Part shown: positions 32,034-41,365 of the stretch, piece by piece | Numbering within the stretch: position 1 is the first letter of the stretch | How the letters are laid out: each line of letters starts with the position of its first letter | DNA from: JBEPVZ01 sp041690695 | Lineage (GTDB): Bacteria > Patescibacteriota > Microgenomatia > Daviesbacterales > UBA10151 | Length of the DNA: 43,466 nucleotides | Direction of reading: 5' to 3' | NCBI GenBank assembly: GCA_041690695.1 | Contig: JBEPVZ010000005.1 | Coordinates: forward strand, 1 to 43,466 | Notes under the pieces: generated by a model | What the model was told of the DNA's origin: nothing | Database searches by the model: none | The model's input: the letters and a program-made list of their open reading frames with translations, nothing else | Translations under genes and position numbers: made by a program

Positions 32034-32865
32034 CCTTCGGGTGATAATCTTCAGGATGAAGATATAAACTGGTTTGACTGATCCTCTCCGCCCCAGTTGG
32101 CCGGTCCATCACATAAAGCTGATACCTCTTCGCTAAGTTCTCTAAATAATCAAAAAAGATCGTCCAACGATTTAAAGGAAGTTGTTTCTTTTTAAACCTA
32201 GGCGGTTTAATCAGCCTCGGACCGATCCAATTTGGTAAATATTTTAAGGCCCACTGATTGGCCTCTAAAAATAAGTCATAAGTATTGTCTTTTTGCCAAA
32301 GTAATTTAAGTTGTAAAACTTCATGAGCGATATATAAACTTTTGTCGGATTGAGCTAAATCAGAAATTTCTAAAAAGATGTTCGGACAAATTTTACCAGC
32401 TGCTTGTCTTTTCTTATCGGCCCGAGTTCTTCGCCGACCTAAAGACTCAAGAACTAATAAAACAAATAGACGTGTCAACCATAATCTATTTTGTTCAGTA
32501 ATAATTACTAAATCAATATCATCATCTATGCTGGCATTGTTCATTGATAAAGTTCCCGAAACACCAACTAATTTAAGCCATGGCCAGAGTTTAATAATCT
32601 GAATAAAAACTGGTAATCTTCGAGAGAGTTTTTGAGAATGTTTTTCTCGATTTAAACGAGTATTAACCAAATTACTCTTAGTATTTAAATAATAAAAGCC
32701 TTTTTTTGTTCCAACTTTACTCTGTTTAATTAACCTTTTTAAACTCTTTTCAACTTGGGTTAAGCTAGCTGGTTGTTTGATTAACCATTTTTGAATCTCC
32801 CAAGCTTTCATCGGAAACTTAAAAATATCTGCATAAGCGAGGGTTTTTAAAATAGCTTTGTCCAT
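31990..32865 (-). CDS. Nucleotidyltransferase-fold protein with N-terminal winged helix-like part
   Basis: 291 aa. The N-terminal 75 residues look like a winged helix (TLAYADIFKFPMKAWEIQKWL...KSLKRLIKQSKVGTKKGFYYL). LVGVSGTLSMNNASIDDDIDLVIIT (about 99-123) carries the G-S/T...D-x-D signature of the DNA polymerase beta-like nucleotidyltransferase fold (GT, then DDIDLVI). The rest is helical and basic (many Lys/Arg). Substrate unknown; could modify RNA or protein. A TATATA box ends 6 bases before the ATG. Its 3' end overlaps the dihydroorotase gene by 44 bases in antisense. Confidence 0.78.
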   Translation of the reverse strand: MDKAILKTLAYADIFKFPMKAWEIQKWLIKQPASLTQVEKSLKRLIKQSKVGTKKGFYYLNTKSNLVNTRLNREKHSQKLSRRLPVFIQIIKLWPWLKLVGVSGTLSMNNASIDDDIDLVIITEQNRLWLTRLFVLLVLESLGRRRTRADKKRQAAGKICPNIFLEISDLAQSDKSLYIAHEVLQLKLLWQKDNTYDLFLEANQWALKYLPNWIGPRLIKPPRFKKKQLPLNRWTIFFDYLENLAKRYQLYVMDRPTGAERISQTSLYLHPEDYHPKVMQQYRKNTDKIGL

Positions 32866-32906
32866 ACTACGTATATATACTTATATACTCTCTTAGTCAA
32901 ACATTT

Positions 32907-32912
32907 TATAAT
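32907..32912 (+). promoter_or_regulatory. -10 box of murB (leaderless-type)
   Basis: TATAAT ends 8 bases before ATG 32921. The divergent nucleotidyltransferase promoter (TATATA, 32877-32872) is 30 bases away. Confidence 0.55.
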
Positions 32913-32920
32913 TAAGCCCG

Positions 32921-33829
32921 ATGACAAACTTTAGTGCGCTAACGACCCTTGAGATCGGCGGACCAATCAAAGATTACCAAGTTGTTTATACTGAAGATGA
33001 GCTTATAAAAGCTCTTCAAGGCGCTCATCAAAATCAGCAAAAGTTTTTAGTGGTTGGCGGAGGAAGCAATCTATTAGTCAGTGATGAAGGGTATGACGGA
33101 CTCGTTATTCATAATCGAGTTGTCGATATTAAACAACAAGACAATACCTTAATTGTCTCCTCAGGAACATCACTTCAAGAGTTAGTTGACTATACAACTG
33201 AATCCGGCTTATCCGGTATGGAAAAACTAATTGGCATTCCTGGAACCGTTGGCGGAGCCATTTATGGTAATGCCGGGGCCTATGGACAAACAATTAGTGA
33301 TCATTTAGTTGAAGCAACTTGTTTTGATGGCCAAACTAAACAGATTTTGTCTAAATCCGATTGTGGGTTTTCATATCGTGAGAGTAACTTTAAAAATAAT
33401 CAATTAATTCTTTTAGATGCCACTTTTAAGTTTTCTACGACCGACGCTACTGCTTTAAAAATAACTGCCCATGAAGTTTTAACTAAACGCCAACAAAAAT
33501 ATTTACCTGGTATCAAATGTCCCGGTAGCTTTTTTAAAAATGTTTTAGTGGAAAATTTATCTGAAGACACATTAGCCCAACTTCCGGACCAAAAAGACTT
33601 TTTTGGCAAAGTTCCGGCCTGGATATTTTTAGATGAGATCGGAGCTAAAGGTTTACAAAAAGGTCAAGTTCAAGTAGCCGATTTTCATGGTAATTTAATT
33701 ATGAATTTAGGGGGTGGGACTGCTCAAGATTTTTGGGACCTAGCTAAAAATTTGTCTAATAAAGTTTATGAAAAATTTAGAGTCAGACTAGAACCCGAAG
33801 TTCAATTAGTTAATTTACCGAAGTTATAA
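32921..33829 (+). CDS. murB: UDP-N-acetylenolpyruvoylglucosamine reductase
   Basis: 302 aa. MurB reduces UDP-GlcNAc-enolpyruvate to UDP-MurNAc with FAD and NADPH. Motifs: TTLEIGGPIKDY at the N-terminus, VVGGGSNLLVSDEGYDGLVI (FAD site), GLSGMEKLIGIPGTVGGAIYGNAGAYG (FAD/substrate loop), the RESNFK segment and the catalytic Ser in CPGSFFKN. The C-terminal part is short and keeps AKGLQKGQVQVADFHGNLIMNLGGGTAQDF, similar to the usual KGxxxGxAxvSxxHaNfivN segment. It indicates that the cell makes its own peptidoglycan. Confidence 0.96.
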   Translation: MTNFSALTTLEIGGPIKDYQVVYTEDELIKALQGAHQNQQKFLVVGGGSNLLVSDEGYDGLVIHNRVVDIKQQDNTLIVSSGTSLQELVDYTTESGLSGMEKLIGIPGTVGGAIYGNAGAYGQTISDHLVEATCFDGQTKQILSKSDCGFSYRESNFKNNQLILLDATFKFSTTDATALKITAHEVLTKRQQKYLPGIKCPGSFFKNVLVENLSEDTLAQLPDQKDFFGKVPAWIFLDEIGAKGLQKGQVQVADFHGNLIMNLGGGTAQDFWDLAKNLSNKVYEKFRVRLEPEVQLVNLPKL

Positions 33830-33831
33830 TA

Positions 33832-35160
33832 TTATTGGCCCGAAACCGCTGGAGCACTACCTGAATATTTATCTAAGACTTGGCTCACTCCCGAAGCGGC
33901 GGTTCCTAAAGCATCTTGTGGACTCCCCCCCCCCACAACCGAGTTCACGGCATCTTCATAATATTTAATCATCTCTTCGTTAATCCCAGCGTCATAAGTA
34001 TCGCTCGCTAAGTACCAAAAGCTAGCTTTTGGAGCTTGATTAACAAATGCTCCGACTAACGGATCGTTGGCTAATTCTGATTGAAGATCAACTCTTGAAT
34101 ATGGCTCCCCAAATAGTCGAGTTTTTGAAGCTTCTTGATAAACAGCTTTTTCGCCATCACCTGAAGTTAGGTAATTTAAGAATTTCCAGGCTTCAGTTTG
34201 ATTAGGTGAATTACTAGCCACTCCCCAAGCCCAAAAGCTCGCCCAGTTAACGGTGGGATTACCAGGTAATTGAGGAACTGGAGCCACTTTAAAATGAAGT
34301 TGCGGATTGCTCGCTCTTAAGACTTGGGCTTCCCATGATGGACCAAAATAGAAAGCTAAACGTCCTTCAGCAAAAGCTTGAGTTGATGAAGGCATATTAA
34401 CGTCCCAAGTTTTATGTTTAGGGTCTGTTGCAAAGCTGGTATAAAATTGAAGGGCTTGAGCACCAGCATCATTATTCGGTTTAGTCAGATCAGCTGAAGG
34501 CTGTTGTAAAAAAAGTAATCCTAAAATATCTGACCAATGATCAACATTTGAAGTCGTACCCAAGGCCGCCCCAGCAGTTTGAATATGTCCAGTACTATCC
34601 GCCGTGGTCATTTTAGTAGCATCGTTAACGAAATCAAACCAACTTGTTGGCGGAACAATGCCCTGATTTTTCAGAAGATCTTCATTATAATAAAGTCCTA
34701 AACCATCAAACTCTTGAGGTATAGCATAAATCTGTTTGTTCGACGTTAAACTATCAACCGCCACTGGATAAAAAATCTTTGAATAGTCATCGAAAGATAC
34801 GATAGACGGAGGTGCAACCGCTAAAGTATTACTCTTAACAAACATCGATACCCAACTATCATGAATTAATAAGATATCCGGCCCTTGACCATTGGCAATT
34901 TGAGTTTGAACACGAGTCCGGTAGTTAGCGGTAGATTGAAAAGTATAATTAATTTTAACGTTCGGGTGAAGCTGTTGATAATTATCAAAAGCCGCTTTAA
35001 AACCATCCGTGCTCTCCCAAAGCCCCCAAATATTTAAAGTCACCGGAGCGGCTTGACTAGGCCCTTTATTATTTTTAAGAAGCGGCGGAACTAACTTCCA
35101 AAATAGAATCCCTAAAATAATACTGCCGATAATAACCCCTATCACAACAAACTTACTCAT
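33832..35160 (-). CDS. ABC-type sugar-like extracellular solute-binding protein, no transporter partner here
   Basis: 442 aa from ATG 35160 (ATG 35163 directly before it is an alternative). Anchor/signal helix (about 3-22), then a family 1 solute-binding fold: PVTLNIWGLWEST (about 38-50), NGQGPDILLIHDSWV, YAIPQEFDGLGLYYNEDLL (about 135), PPTSWFDFVNDA, AFAEGRLAFYFGPSWE and WAWGVASNSPNQTEAWKFLNYLTSG (typical of UgpB/MsmE sugar binders). No permease or ATPase genes are near. A run of ten C (33925-33934, plus strand) sits in the coding region near the end. TATAAT (35173-35168) ends 7 bases before 35160. Confidence 0.9.
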   Translation of the reverse strand: MSKFVVIGVIIGSIILGILFWKLVPPLLKNNKGPSQAAPVTLNIWGLWESTDGFKAAFDNYQQLHPNVKINYTFQSTANYRTRVQTQIANGQGPDILLIHDSWVSMFVKSNTLAVAPPSIVSFDDYSKIFYPVAVDSLTSNKQIYAIPQEFDGLGLYYNEDLLKNQGIVPPTSWFDFVNDATKMTTADSTGHIQTAGAALGTTSNVDHWSDILGLLFLQQPSADLTKPNNDAGAQALQFYTSFATDPKHKTWDVNMPSSTQAFAEGRLAFYFGPSWEAQVLRASNPQLHFKVAPVPQLPGNPTVNWASFWAWGVASNSPNQTEAWKFLNYLTSGDGEKAVYQEASKTRLFGEPYSRVDLQSELANDPLVGAFVNQAPKASFWYLASDTYDAGINEEMIKYYEDAVNSVVGGGSPQDALGTAASGVSQVLDKYSGSAPAVSGQ

Positions 35161-35167
35161 CATGTAA

Positions 35168-35191
35168 ATTATACCTGAAAATATGTACAAT
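35168..35191. promoter_or_regulatory. Back-to-back promoters of the solute-binding protein and VanW genes
   Basis: TATAAT on the minus strand (35173-35168), 7 bases before ATG 35160, and TACAAT on the plus strand (35186-35191), 6 bases before GTG 35198. Both predict leaderless mRNAs; only about 40 bases separate the two starts. Confidence 0.55.
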
Positions 35192-35197
35192 ATGGGC

Positions 35198-37045
35198 GTG
35201 GCAAAAGTCAAAAAGAAATCAGAGCCTAACAAAGAATCAAGTGATCAGAAAAAGCCCAAAAAGTCTTCATTTTCACGACGAAATCGAGTTTTTGTCATAA
35301 GTCTAAGCGCCTTAGGTCTAGCCTTATGCTTAATTTCGATTGGTATTGGCGGATATATCTTTTTCCAAGATCGCATTTATCCAGGAATAACCGTAGCCGG
35401 AGTTAGTTTAGCTGGGGAAACAGTTTCGGAAGCAACTCAGAAATTAAACCAGGTTTTAGCGAGTCGGACGGAGACGCCTTTAGTTTTCAATTTCCAATCT
35501 CAAGTTTTTCAGATCAAAATTGATCCACAATCAATAAATAACCAGCCTCTCGCAGAAAACGCGTTTGCAGTTAATCACCATTATTTAGCAACTTTACCCA
35601 ACCAGATTGAGATCACAAACCTATCGCTTAATATTGATTCACAAATTAAAACCATCGCTTCAAATATTGATTTACCAGCCATTGATAGTCAGCTAACTTC
35701 AACTCCTGATCTTGATATTACCGTTTCACCTTCCCAAAACGGTCAAATTCTTGATCAAGATAAATTAAAACAGGAGCTAGTTACTTATTTAAATGGTGGT
35801 CCAATTCCAAATTCAACTTTGCCAACTAAAATTGACCGACCAACCTTGTCTTATGATGACGCCTTAGCTATTAAAAACGCCTTGCTGAAAATTAAAGCCT
35901 CGCCCCTCAAATTAGTTTATAAAGATCAGACGTTTACAATTGATCTCCCAACTGCTTTAAATTTAATTGATTTAAAAAACTCACAATCAGTCGTGGCTTC
36001 AGGCAACTTTTATGGACATCAAATAACGATTGAGTCGATTTCAACACCTCAATCTCAAATTAATAACGTTCAGTTAAGTTTTAATCCTCAAAAACTAAAC
36101 GATTATTTAACAAATACCGTTGCCTCAAAAATTGACCGACCAGTTAAAGAGCCACTCTTTAATTTTGATGGCCAAAAGGTCACCCAATTCCAACCTCCTC
36201 AACAAGGACTAGCTTTAGATAAAGCTCAAACAACGATTTTAATTAATCAGATTTTCTTAGCCAATAATTCAGTCTCAACGATCAACTTACCAGTAACAGT
36301 AACTGAAGCCAAAAATCAGTTATCAAACCAACTGGGAATTAAAGAGCTAATTGGTGAAGGGGTCTCAAATTTTGATCACTCAATTCCTAATCGAATTTAT
36401 AACGTTCAATTAGCCGCGTCACGAATCAATGGTAGCTTAATTGGACCAGGCCAAACCTTTTCATTTGTAAATACGGTTGGAGATATCTCGGGAGCTTCAG
36501 GATACAAACAAGCTTATGTCATTAAGGAAGGTCGGACCGTTTTAGATGATGGCGGGGGGGTTTGTCAGGTTTCAACAACTCTCTTCCGAGCAGTTTTAAA
36601 CTCTGGGTTACCGGTTGTTGAACGAACTGCCCATGCTTATCGAGTTGGGTATTATGAAGAGGGTTTTCCACCTGGAATTGATGCCACGATTTTTAGCCCA
36701 ACCGTTGATTTTAAATTTAAAAACGATACCCAAAACAGCATCTTGATTCAAACTCGGATTGAGGGTTTAACTTTATACGTTGATTTTTATGGGACATCAG
36801 ATGGTCGAGTTGCAGTAGTAAGTAACCCCGTTGTGACTAACCAAACTCCACCACCACCGGATCTACGTCAAGATGATCCAACTCTACCTAAAGGCACAGT
36901 TAAGCAAGTTGACTTCTCGGCATGGGGAGCAAATGTTGTTTTTAGTCGGACAGTAACTCGAAATGGCCAAGTGATAATTAATGATACTTATCACTCTAAC
37001 TACAAAGCATGGCAGGCTATTTATCTGGTTGGAACTGGGGCATAA
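35198..37045 (+). CDS. VanW-family surface protein with PG-binding-4-like domains
   Basis: About 615 aa from GTG 35198; in-frame ATGs at 35183 and 35192 exist, but they fall on or directly beside TACAAT. Basic cytosolic start (KKKSEPNKESS), anchor (about 33-56), two PG_binding_4-like domains (about 60-180 and about 190-370, with GITVAGVSLAGET and repeated beta-alpha units), then the VanW domain (about 390-510) with ASRINGSLIGPGQTFSF, GGGVCQVSTTLF and AHAYRVGYYEEGFPPGIDATI. This order is that of the YoaR/VanW group of proteins, of unknown function in the envelope. The final part (FSRTVTRNGQ) is G5-like. The last base is 13 bases before the next gene. Confidence 0.9.
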   Translation: MAKVKKKSEPNKESSDQKKPKKSSFSRRNRVFVISLSALGLALCLISIGIGGYIFFQDRIYPGITVAGVSLAGETVSEATQKLNQVLASRTETPLVFNFQSQVFQIKIDPQSINNQPLAENAFAVNHHYLATLPNQIEITNLSLNIDSQIKTIASNIDLPAIDSQLTSTPDLDITVSPSQNGQILDQDKLKQELVTYLNGGPIPNSTLPTKIDRPTLSYDDALAIKNALLKIKASPLKLVYKDQTFTIDLPTALNLIDLKNSQSVVASGNFYGHQITIESISTPQSQINNVQLSFNPQKLNDYLTNTVASKIDRPVKEPLFNFDGQKVTQFQPPQQGLALDKAQTTILINQIFLANNSVSTINLPVTVTEAKNQLSNQLGIKELIGEGVSNFDHSIPNRIYNVQLAASRINGSLIGPGQTFSFVNTVGDISGASGYKQAYVIKEGRTVLDDGGGVCQVSTTLFRAVLNSGLPVVERTAHAYRVGYYEEGFPPGIDATIFSPTVDFKFKNDTQNSILIQTRIEGLTLYVDFYGTSDGRVAVVSNPVVTNQTPPPPDLRQDDPTLPKGTVKQVDFSAWGANVVFSRTVTRNGQVIINDTYHSNYKAWQAIYLVGTGA

Positions 37046-37058
37046 TATATGAGAGTCC

Positions 37059-40000
37059 ATGTTAAAACTGAAACAATTAATCGAGCACTTCGGCAACCCC
37101 GACAAGAAAAACCAACTTTTAATTGGGCTGAGTGTACTAGGGATTTTAGCCTTCTTAGTCATAAGCTCAGTTTTCACTTTCTCAAATCCGTTCTTTAGAG
37201 CTCTCTACCCGAAACTACCATCCCATGCTTCAACGGCAACTCAAGAATTTTTCCCATACGGTTCTTTTGACGATCAAGGAAACGTGACTGCTTCGACTGC
37301 TCTCACCAATATGTTTAATGAGCTCCTCTCTTTCAATATGGATAGTGTGATGTTTAATAATACTTCTTTTACAAATCCCTATTTTTCGCAAATGCTGACA
37401 ATTGCAGATCAAAAAAACTTTAATATTATTGCTGGTCCGCAACAAGAACTTTATCGCCAGTGGTGGGAACCGTTAACTTTCCAGAACCCGGAGCCCTCAC
37501 TAACGATTAACAGTGCGAACGCCATCGCTCAACCGCTGGTCGCTCAAACTCAAAACCATCCAAGCTTCTTAGCCTACAACCTGGTCGACGACTCGGATGC
37601 TTTTTCTCTCCAAAAACGAAACTTAATTCAGCAAGCATTCTCCCAGCTTGATCCCGATCGAGCAGTCTCACTTATTAATGGAATTGATACTGCCCGATAT
37701 GATTTTACTAATAATATTCAGCCCCGTGCAGTTATTTATTACAACTATCCGGCAGGAGTTAGTCAAGCAGCCTGCGTTTTTAATCGTGGCGGGCTGGTCG
37801 ACTGGGTTGATAGCGAGCGTATGATGAAGCAATATCTTCCGCCTAACACTCCTATTTGGCAAATTTTGCAAACTCATCAAACCCAAAAAGATTTTTACGG
37901 TACTATTGTGTCATCAAGTTCAGGTGCGCTGAGATACCCAACAGTCGAAGAGTTAAGACTTCAACAGTGGCTCAGTTTGGGAGAAGGCGTAACTGGTATT
38001 TTCTGGTTTACTTACTTAGACCTTAAAAATCCGGCTGGTCAACCGGGTTGGTTGGGCTGGAAAAATCAGCCTGCTTTTCTAGCTGAAATTACAGATCTAT
38101 CTACTCGGCTCAAACCGCTCCGGCCGCTCTTTTTACAGATCCAAAAGATTGACGATAAGTTTAGCGCCGATGGCTCTGGGAGAACCTATGTCAGTACCTT
38201 TAAAAACAAAAGCTCAAATACTCTTTACGTTCTGGTCGTAAATAATGAGTGCAGCAGTCAAACCGTGACGGTCAAAACTAAGTATTTGACTGGACAACTA
38301 AAAAATCTCGAAACTAATCAAATTCAAAACATGAATGATCCGATTAATCTTCGTGGAGGGGACGCGGCCTTCTTCGAGTTAGTCAACCCCGGGTTAGTTA
38401 GTCCTATGCCAGCTTTAGTCACCGCGACAAACTTAGTCACTAACCCCGGATTTGAAACGCTAGATTCCTCGGGCAAGCCAACTGGCTGGAGTGCACCGGC
38501 TAGTGCCGTCAGCACCAGTACCGTTCATCAAGGCAACAACTCTTTATCCGAGCAAGGGCCAATTAGCAGCAAGTATTACTGGACCCAACCAGTCTTACAA
38601 CCAAACACTAAGTATATGTTGAGTGCTTGGATAAAAACCAACAACGCGACTACGGCTCAACTGCGTTATGTCATTACTCAGCCCAGCATAGCTTCAGCAG
38701 TCGCAACAGCCCAATTAACTGGAACCAAAGATTGGCAACAGATATTTGCTCTTTTCACCACCCCACCCGACTATGTAACTGGACGCCTTGATGCCTTATT
38801 TACGATGCCTGATGGGGGGCAAGGATGGATTGATGAGGTGCGTTTATGTGCGGTTAACGAAAGTTGCTCACCTCTACCATACACTCCGTTAACCAGCTTT
38901 AATTCAGCTCCCGTATCTGGAATCCCAGCCGTAGACCCCAACTATTCAGAAGACGTGACGACTTGGTGGAATAATCACCCGTTAAATCCTGCCGCCCCTA
39001 GCGGGATTGCTATCGGCGGAATCAAGTCGCCGTCTCCGATACTTGATGTTCAAAAAGATTATGCCGGAGATATTCAGGCAGCGATTAACGCTCTTCCGAC
39101 AACCGGCGGAACACTATTTTTCCAACCCGGAACGTATGCTGCAGGATTTCAACTGGTTGGCAAATCCAACGTTCATTTCATCTCAGATGGCGGCGCAACG
39201 ATTAAAGGAAACTTTGTGGTTGGCAACGATGTAAATACCGAAAGTAATATTGCCGCATGTACTCAGGCGGTGTACCTTGGGAGTTTTAATGCTTGTGTGT
39301 TTAATAAAAATGATCCGAATCATTTAGCTTGTGTTGCCTGCGCCACAACGGACCGAATTCATAATATTTATTTCAAAAATATTACTTTTGATGGAGCGGG
39401 CATCTCCTATCAAGCATTTACTCTTCGGGCAGCACGAGATATTGTGTTTGATAATGATATTTTTCAAAATTTCGTCTATCAATCAACCTTTGTCAGACCA
39501 TCACCGACACCAGCAGTTCCTAATCTCGTCAACTCAACAGTGAATGGAGAAGCGAATCTGAATAATATTTGGTTTCGAGGTTGTCAATTCTTAGGGAGTG
39601 GGGCACAGGCAGTCTATATGGATGGCTTACATGGTGGAGGAATCATTAATTCAATAATTAGCGGGAATTACAACGCCGCACTATGGCTGGAAACAAATAA
39701 TGATTGGTCGATTGACTATAATGACGATGGCGTTGTAGATTCAGAAGAAAACCGAATAAGTGATTACTTCGTCTTTGATCACAATACAATAAGCATACCT
39801 AAAATCTATTACGGAGTTAATACGTCAGCCAGAGATAGTTTGTTTAGCAACAATACACTCACCACCTTTACCTTAGCTTTTCTCAATTACGGAGTTCGGG
39901 GAAATATTGGTCGACCTTTGGCCCACTATAATGCATATAACGACATCATCGAAAACAATACCGTCGCTTATGCGAATAATTTCGCACTCATAGCCCATGT

Positions 40001-41324
40001 CGATCCCTGCGACACATCAGCAGGTCACGCAACTGATTGTGGAAAGATTGGATTATATACCTTTACAAATAACAAAGTGAACAGTATTGGCGTAGGCAGT
40101 ACAACATTTAAAGGCTTCATTGCCTTTTCTGGTGCTGGAACGATCGATCAACCAACCTGCGTTCAGGGTAATTCTATCGCAGGTACTCCTATTCCTGATC
40201 AATGTAATAATAATCCCAGTAGCTCACCCCAAGCCGCCTTTAACTTAAGCTCCGGAGTTACTTCTCCAATTCCAGCCAACACCAACTTTTCGGTTCAACT
40301 GAAAGCCCGATCTGACACGGATTCATCTAACTTGTTTACCGCCAAAATTACTTTCCCTGCTAATTTAATGGCAGTCCAATCAATTAGCACTGTGGGGAGC
40401 TTTGTAACTAATTGGGCCGACACTTCGTTTGATAACACGACAGGAACAATCTCAATTAGCGGGGGGTTAGGTCAACCTGGGTTTAAAACGAGTGGGGCAG
40501 ACAGTCTGATGGCGACTATTAACTTTAAAACCTTAGCTGGTAACGGCGGAACTGGAAACATTGACTTTAATACCAGCCAGTCCTCTATTTATCGAAATTC
40601 AGATAATCTTAATATTTTAACCACTACCAACCCATTAGCTTTAACGGTTAATCCGGGGCCGACCCCAACGGCTTCACCAACTGGGTCACCTCATCCTACG
40701 CCATCACCCATGCCAAGTCCGACGGCCTCGCCTACCCCAGCCCCTATTGCGTGTTCTCTTACTTCTGCCAATTGGTCAAATTTAGCTTCAAATCCTGTTT
40801 CCTACGACACGACCGTTAACTTAACTGTCAAATCAGTCGGCGACTGTACCGGTAAAACAGTTAGTGTGGTCATTAATCAGGATAACGGAATACTCCCAGC
40901 TGGATCCGTCTCGACAAACCCCAACAATGGAGTTTTCGTTGGCAATACAGCCACAACAACTTGGGTAGCTGAATACCAACCGGATGGACCATTTGGATTA
41001 TTTGATCCACCAGAATTCTACTTTACAGCTACACTGACTTCATTAACGACTGGCACCACATCGATTAAATCGGTTAATCCTGAACTTCAAGTCAATAATA
41101 GTAATAATCCGAACCCGTCTGCTTCACCAACAGTCCAAGTAGGAGATGGTAATCACGATGGTAAGATCAACTTAGTTGACCTATCGATCATGCTATCTAA
41201 CTTCACTAAACTTTCGACTCAACCTGACTTTCCAAATGATCTAGATATTAACGATGACGGGATTATTAACTCGATTGATTTTTCCTCTGAGATTAATTTA
41301 CTCAGAGCCAATCATACGATCTGA
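37059..41324 (+). CDS. Giant anchored glycosidase-like protein with CBM, beta-helix, cohesin-like and dockerin modules
   Basis: 1421 aa. Modules in order: membrane anchor (about 20-43) and a PSHASTATQEFFP segment; a TIM-barrel-like glycosidase-type domain (about 60-450, with FLAYNLVDDSD and GVTGIFWFTYLDL); a CBM4/9-like domain (about 455-600, NLVTNPGFE...); a pectate-lyase-like right-handed beta-helix (about 660-1005, AINALPTTGGTLFFQPGTY, then FDHNTIS...NNTLT... repeats); a cohesin-like domain (about 1058-1197); a Pro/Thr/Ser linker (about 1200-1230); an Ig-like domain (about 1232-1350); a C-terminal type I dockerin (about 1362-1421) with two Ca-binding repeats DGNHDGKINLVD and DINDDGIINSID. 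No catalytic residues are proven. TAATAT ends 10 bases before the ATG. Cell-surface exposure is inferred. Confidence 0.85.
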   Translation: MLKLKQLIEHFGNPDKKNQLLIGLSVLGILAFLVISSVFTFSNPFFRALYPKLPSHASTATQEFFPYGSFDDQGNVTASTALTNMFNELLSFNMDSVMFNNTSFTNPYFSQMLTIADQKNFNIIAGPQQELYRQWWEPLTFQNPEPSLTINSANAIAQPLVAQTQNHPSFLAYNLVDDSDAFSLQKRNLIQQAFSQLDPDRAVSLINGIDTARYDFTNNIQPRAVIYYNYPAGVSQAACVFNRGGLVDWVDSERMMKQYLPPNTPIWQILQTHQTQKDFYGTIVSSSSGALRYPTVEELRLQQWLSLGEGVTGIFWFTYLDLKNPAGQPGWLGWKNQPAFLAEITDLSTRLKPLRPLFLQIQKIDDKFSADGSGRTYVSTFKNKSSNTLYVLVVNNECSSQTVTVKTKYLTGQLKNLETNQIQNMNDPINLRGGDAAFFELVNPGLVSPMPALVTATNLVTNPGFETLDSSGKPTGWSAPASAVSTSTVHQGNNSLSEQGPISSKYYWTQPVLQPNTKYMLSAWIKTNNATTAQLRYVITQPSIASAVATAQLTGTKDWQQIFALFTTPPDYVTGRLDALFTMPDGGQGWIDEVRLCAVNESCSPLPYTPLTSFNSAPVSGIPAVDPNYSEDVTTWWNNHPLNPAAPSGIAIGGIKSPSPILDVQKDYAGDIQAAINALPTTGGTLFFQPGTYAAGFQLVGKSNVHFISDGGATIKGNFVVGNDVNTESNIAACTQAVYLGSFNACVFNKNDPNHLACVACATTDRIHNIYFKNITFDGAGISYQAFTLRAARDIVFDNDIFQNFVYQSTFVRPSPTPAVPNLVNSTVNGEANLNNIWFRGCQFLGSGAQAVYMDGLHGGGIINSIISGNYNAALWLETNNDWSIDYNDDGVVDSEENRISDYFVFDHNTISIPKIYYGVNTSARDSLFSNNTLTTFTLAFLNYGVRGNIGRPLAHYNAYNDIIENNTVAYANNFALIAHVDPCDTSAGHATDCGKIGLYTFTNNKVNSIGVGSTTFKGFIAFSGAGTIDQPTCVQGNSIAGTPIPDQCNNNPSSSPQAAFNLSSGVTSPIPANTNFSVQLKARSDTDSSNLFTAKITFPANLMAVQSISTVGSFVTNWADTSFDNTTGTISISGGLGQPGFKTSGADSLMATINFKTLAGNGGTGNIDFNTSQSSIYRNSDNLNILTTTNPLALTVNPGPTPTASPTGSPHPTPSPMPSPTASPTPAPIACSLTSANWSNLASNPVSYDTTVNLTVKSVGDCTGKTVSVVINQDNGILPAGSVSTNPNNGVFVGNTATTTWVAEYQPDGPFGLFDPPEFYFTATLTSLTTGTTSIKSVNPELQVNNSNNPNPSASPTVQVGDGNHDGKINLVDLSIMLSNFTKLSTQPDFPNDLDINDDGIINSIDFSSEINLLRANHTI

Positions 41325-41365
41325 CTTATTGACTGAACCCAGCCAGAAGTGATTGAATTAATATA

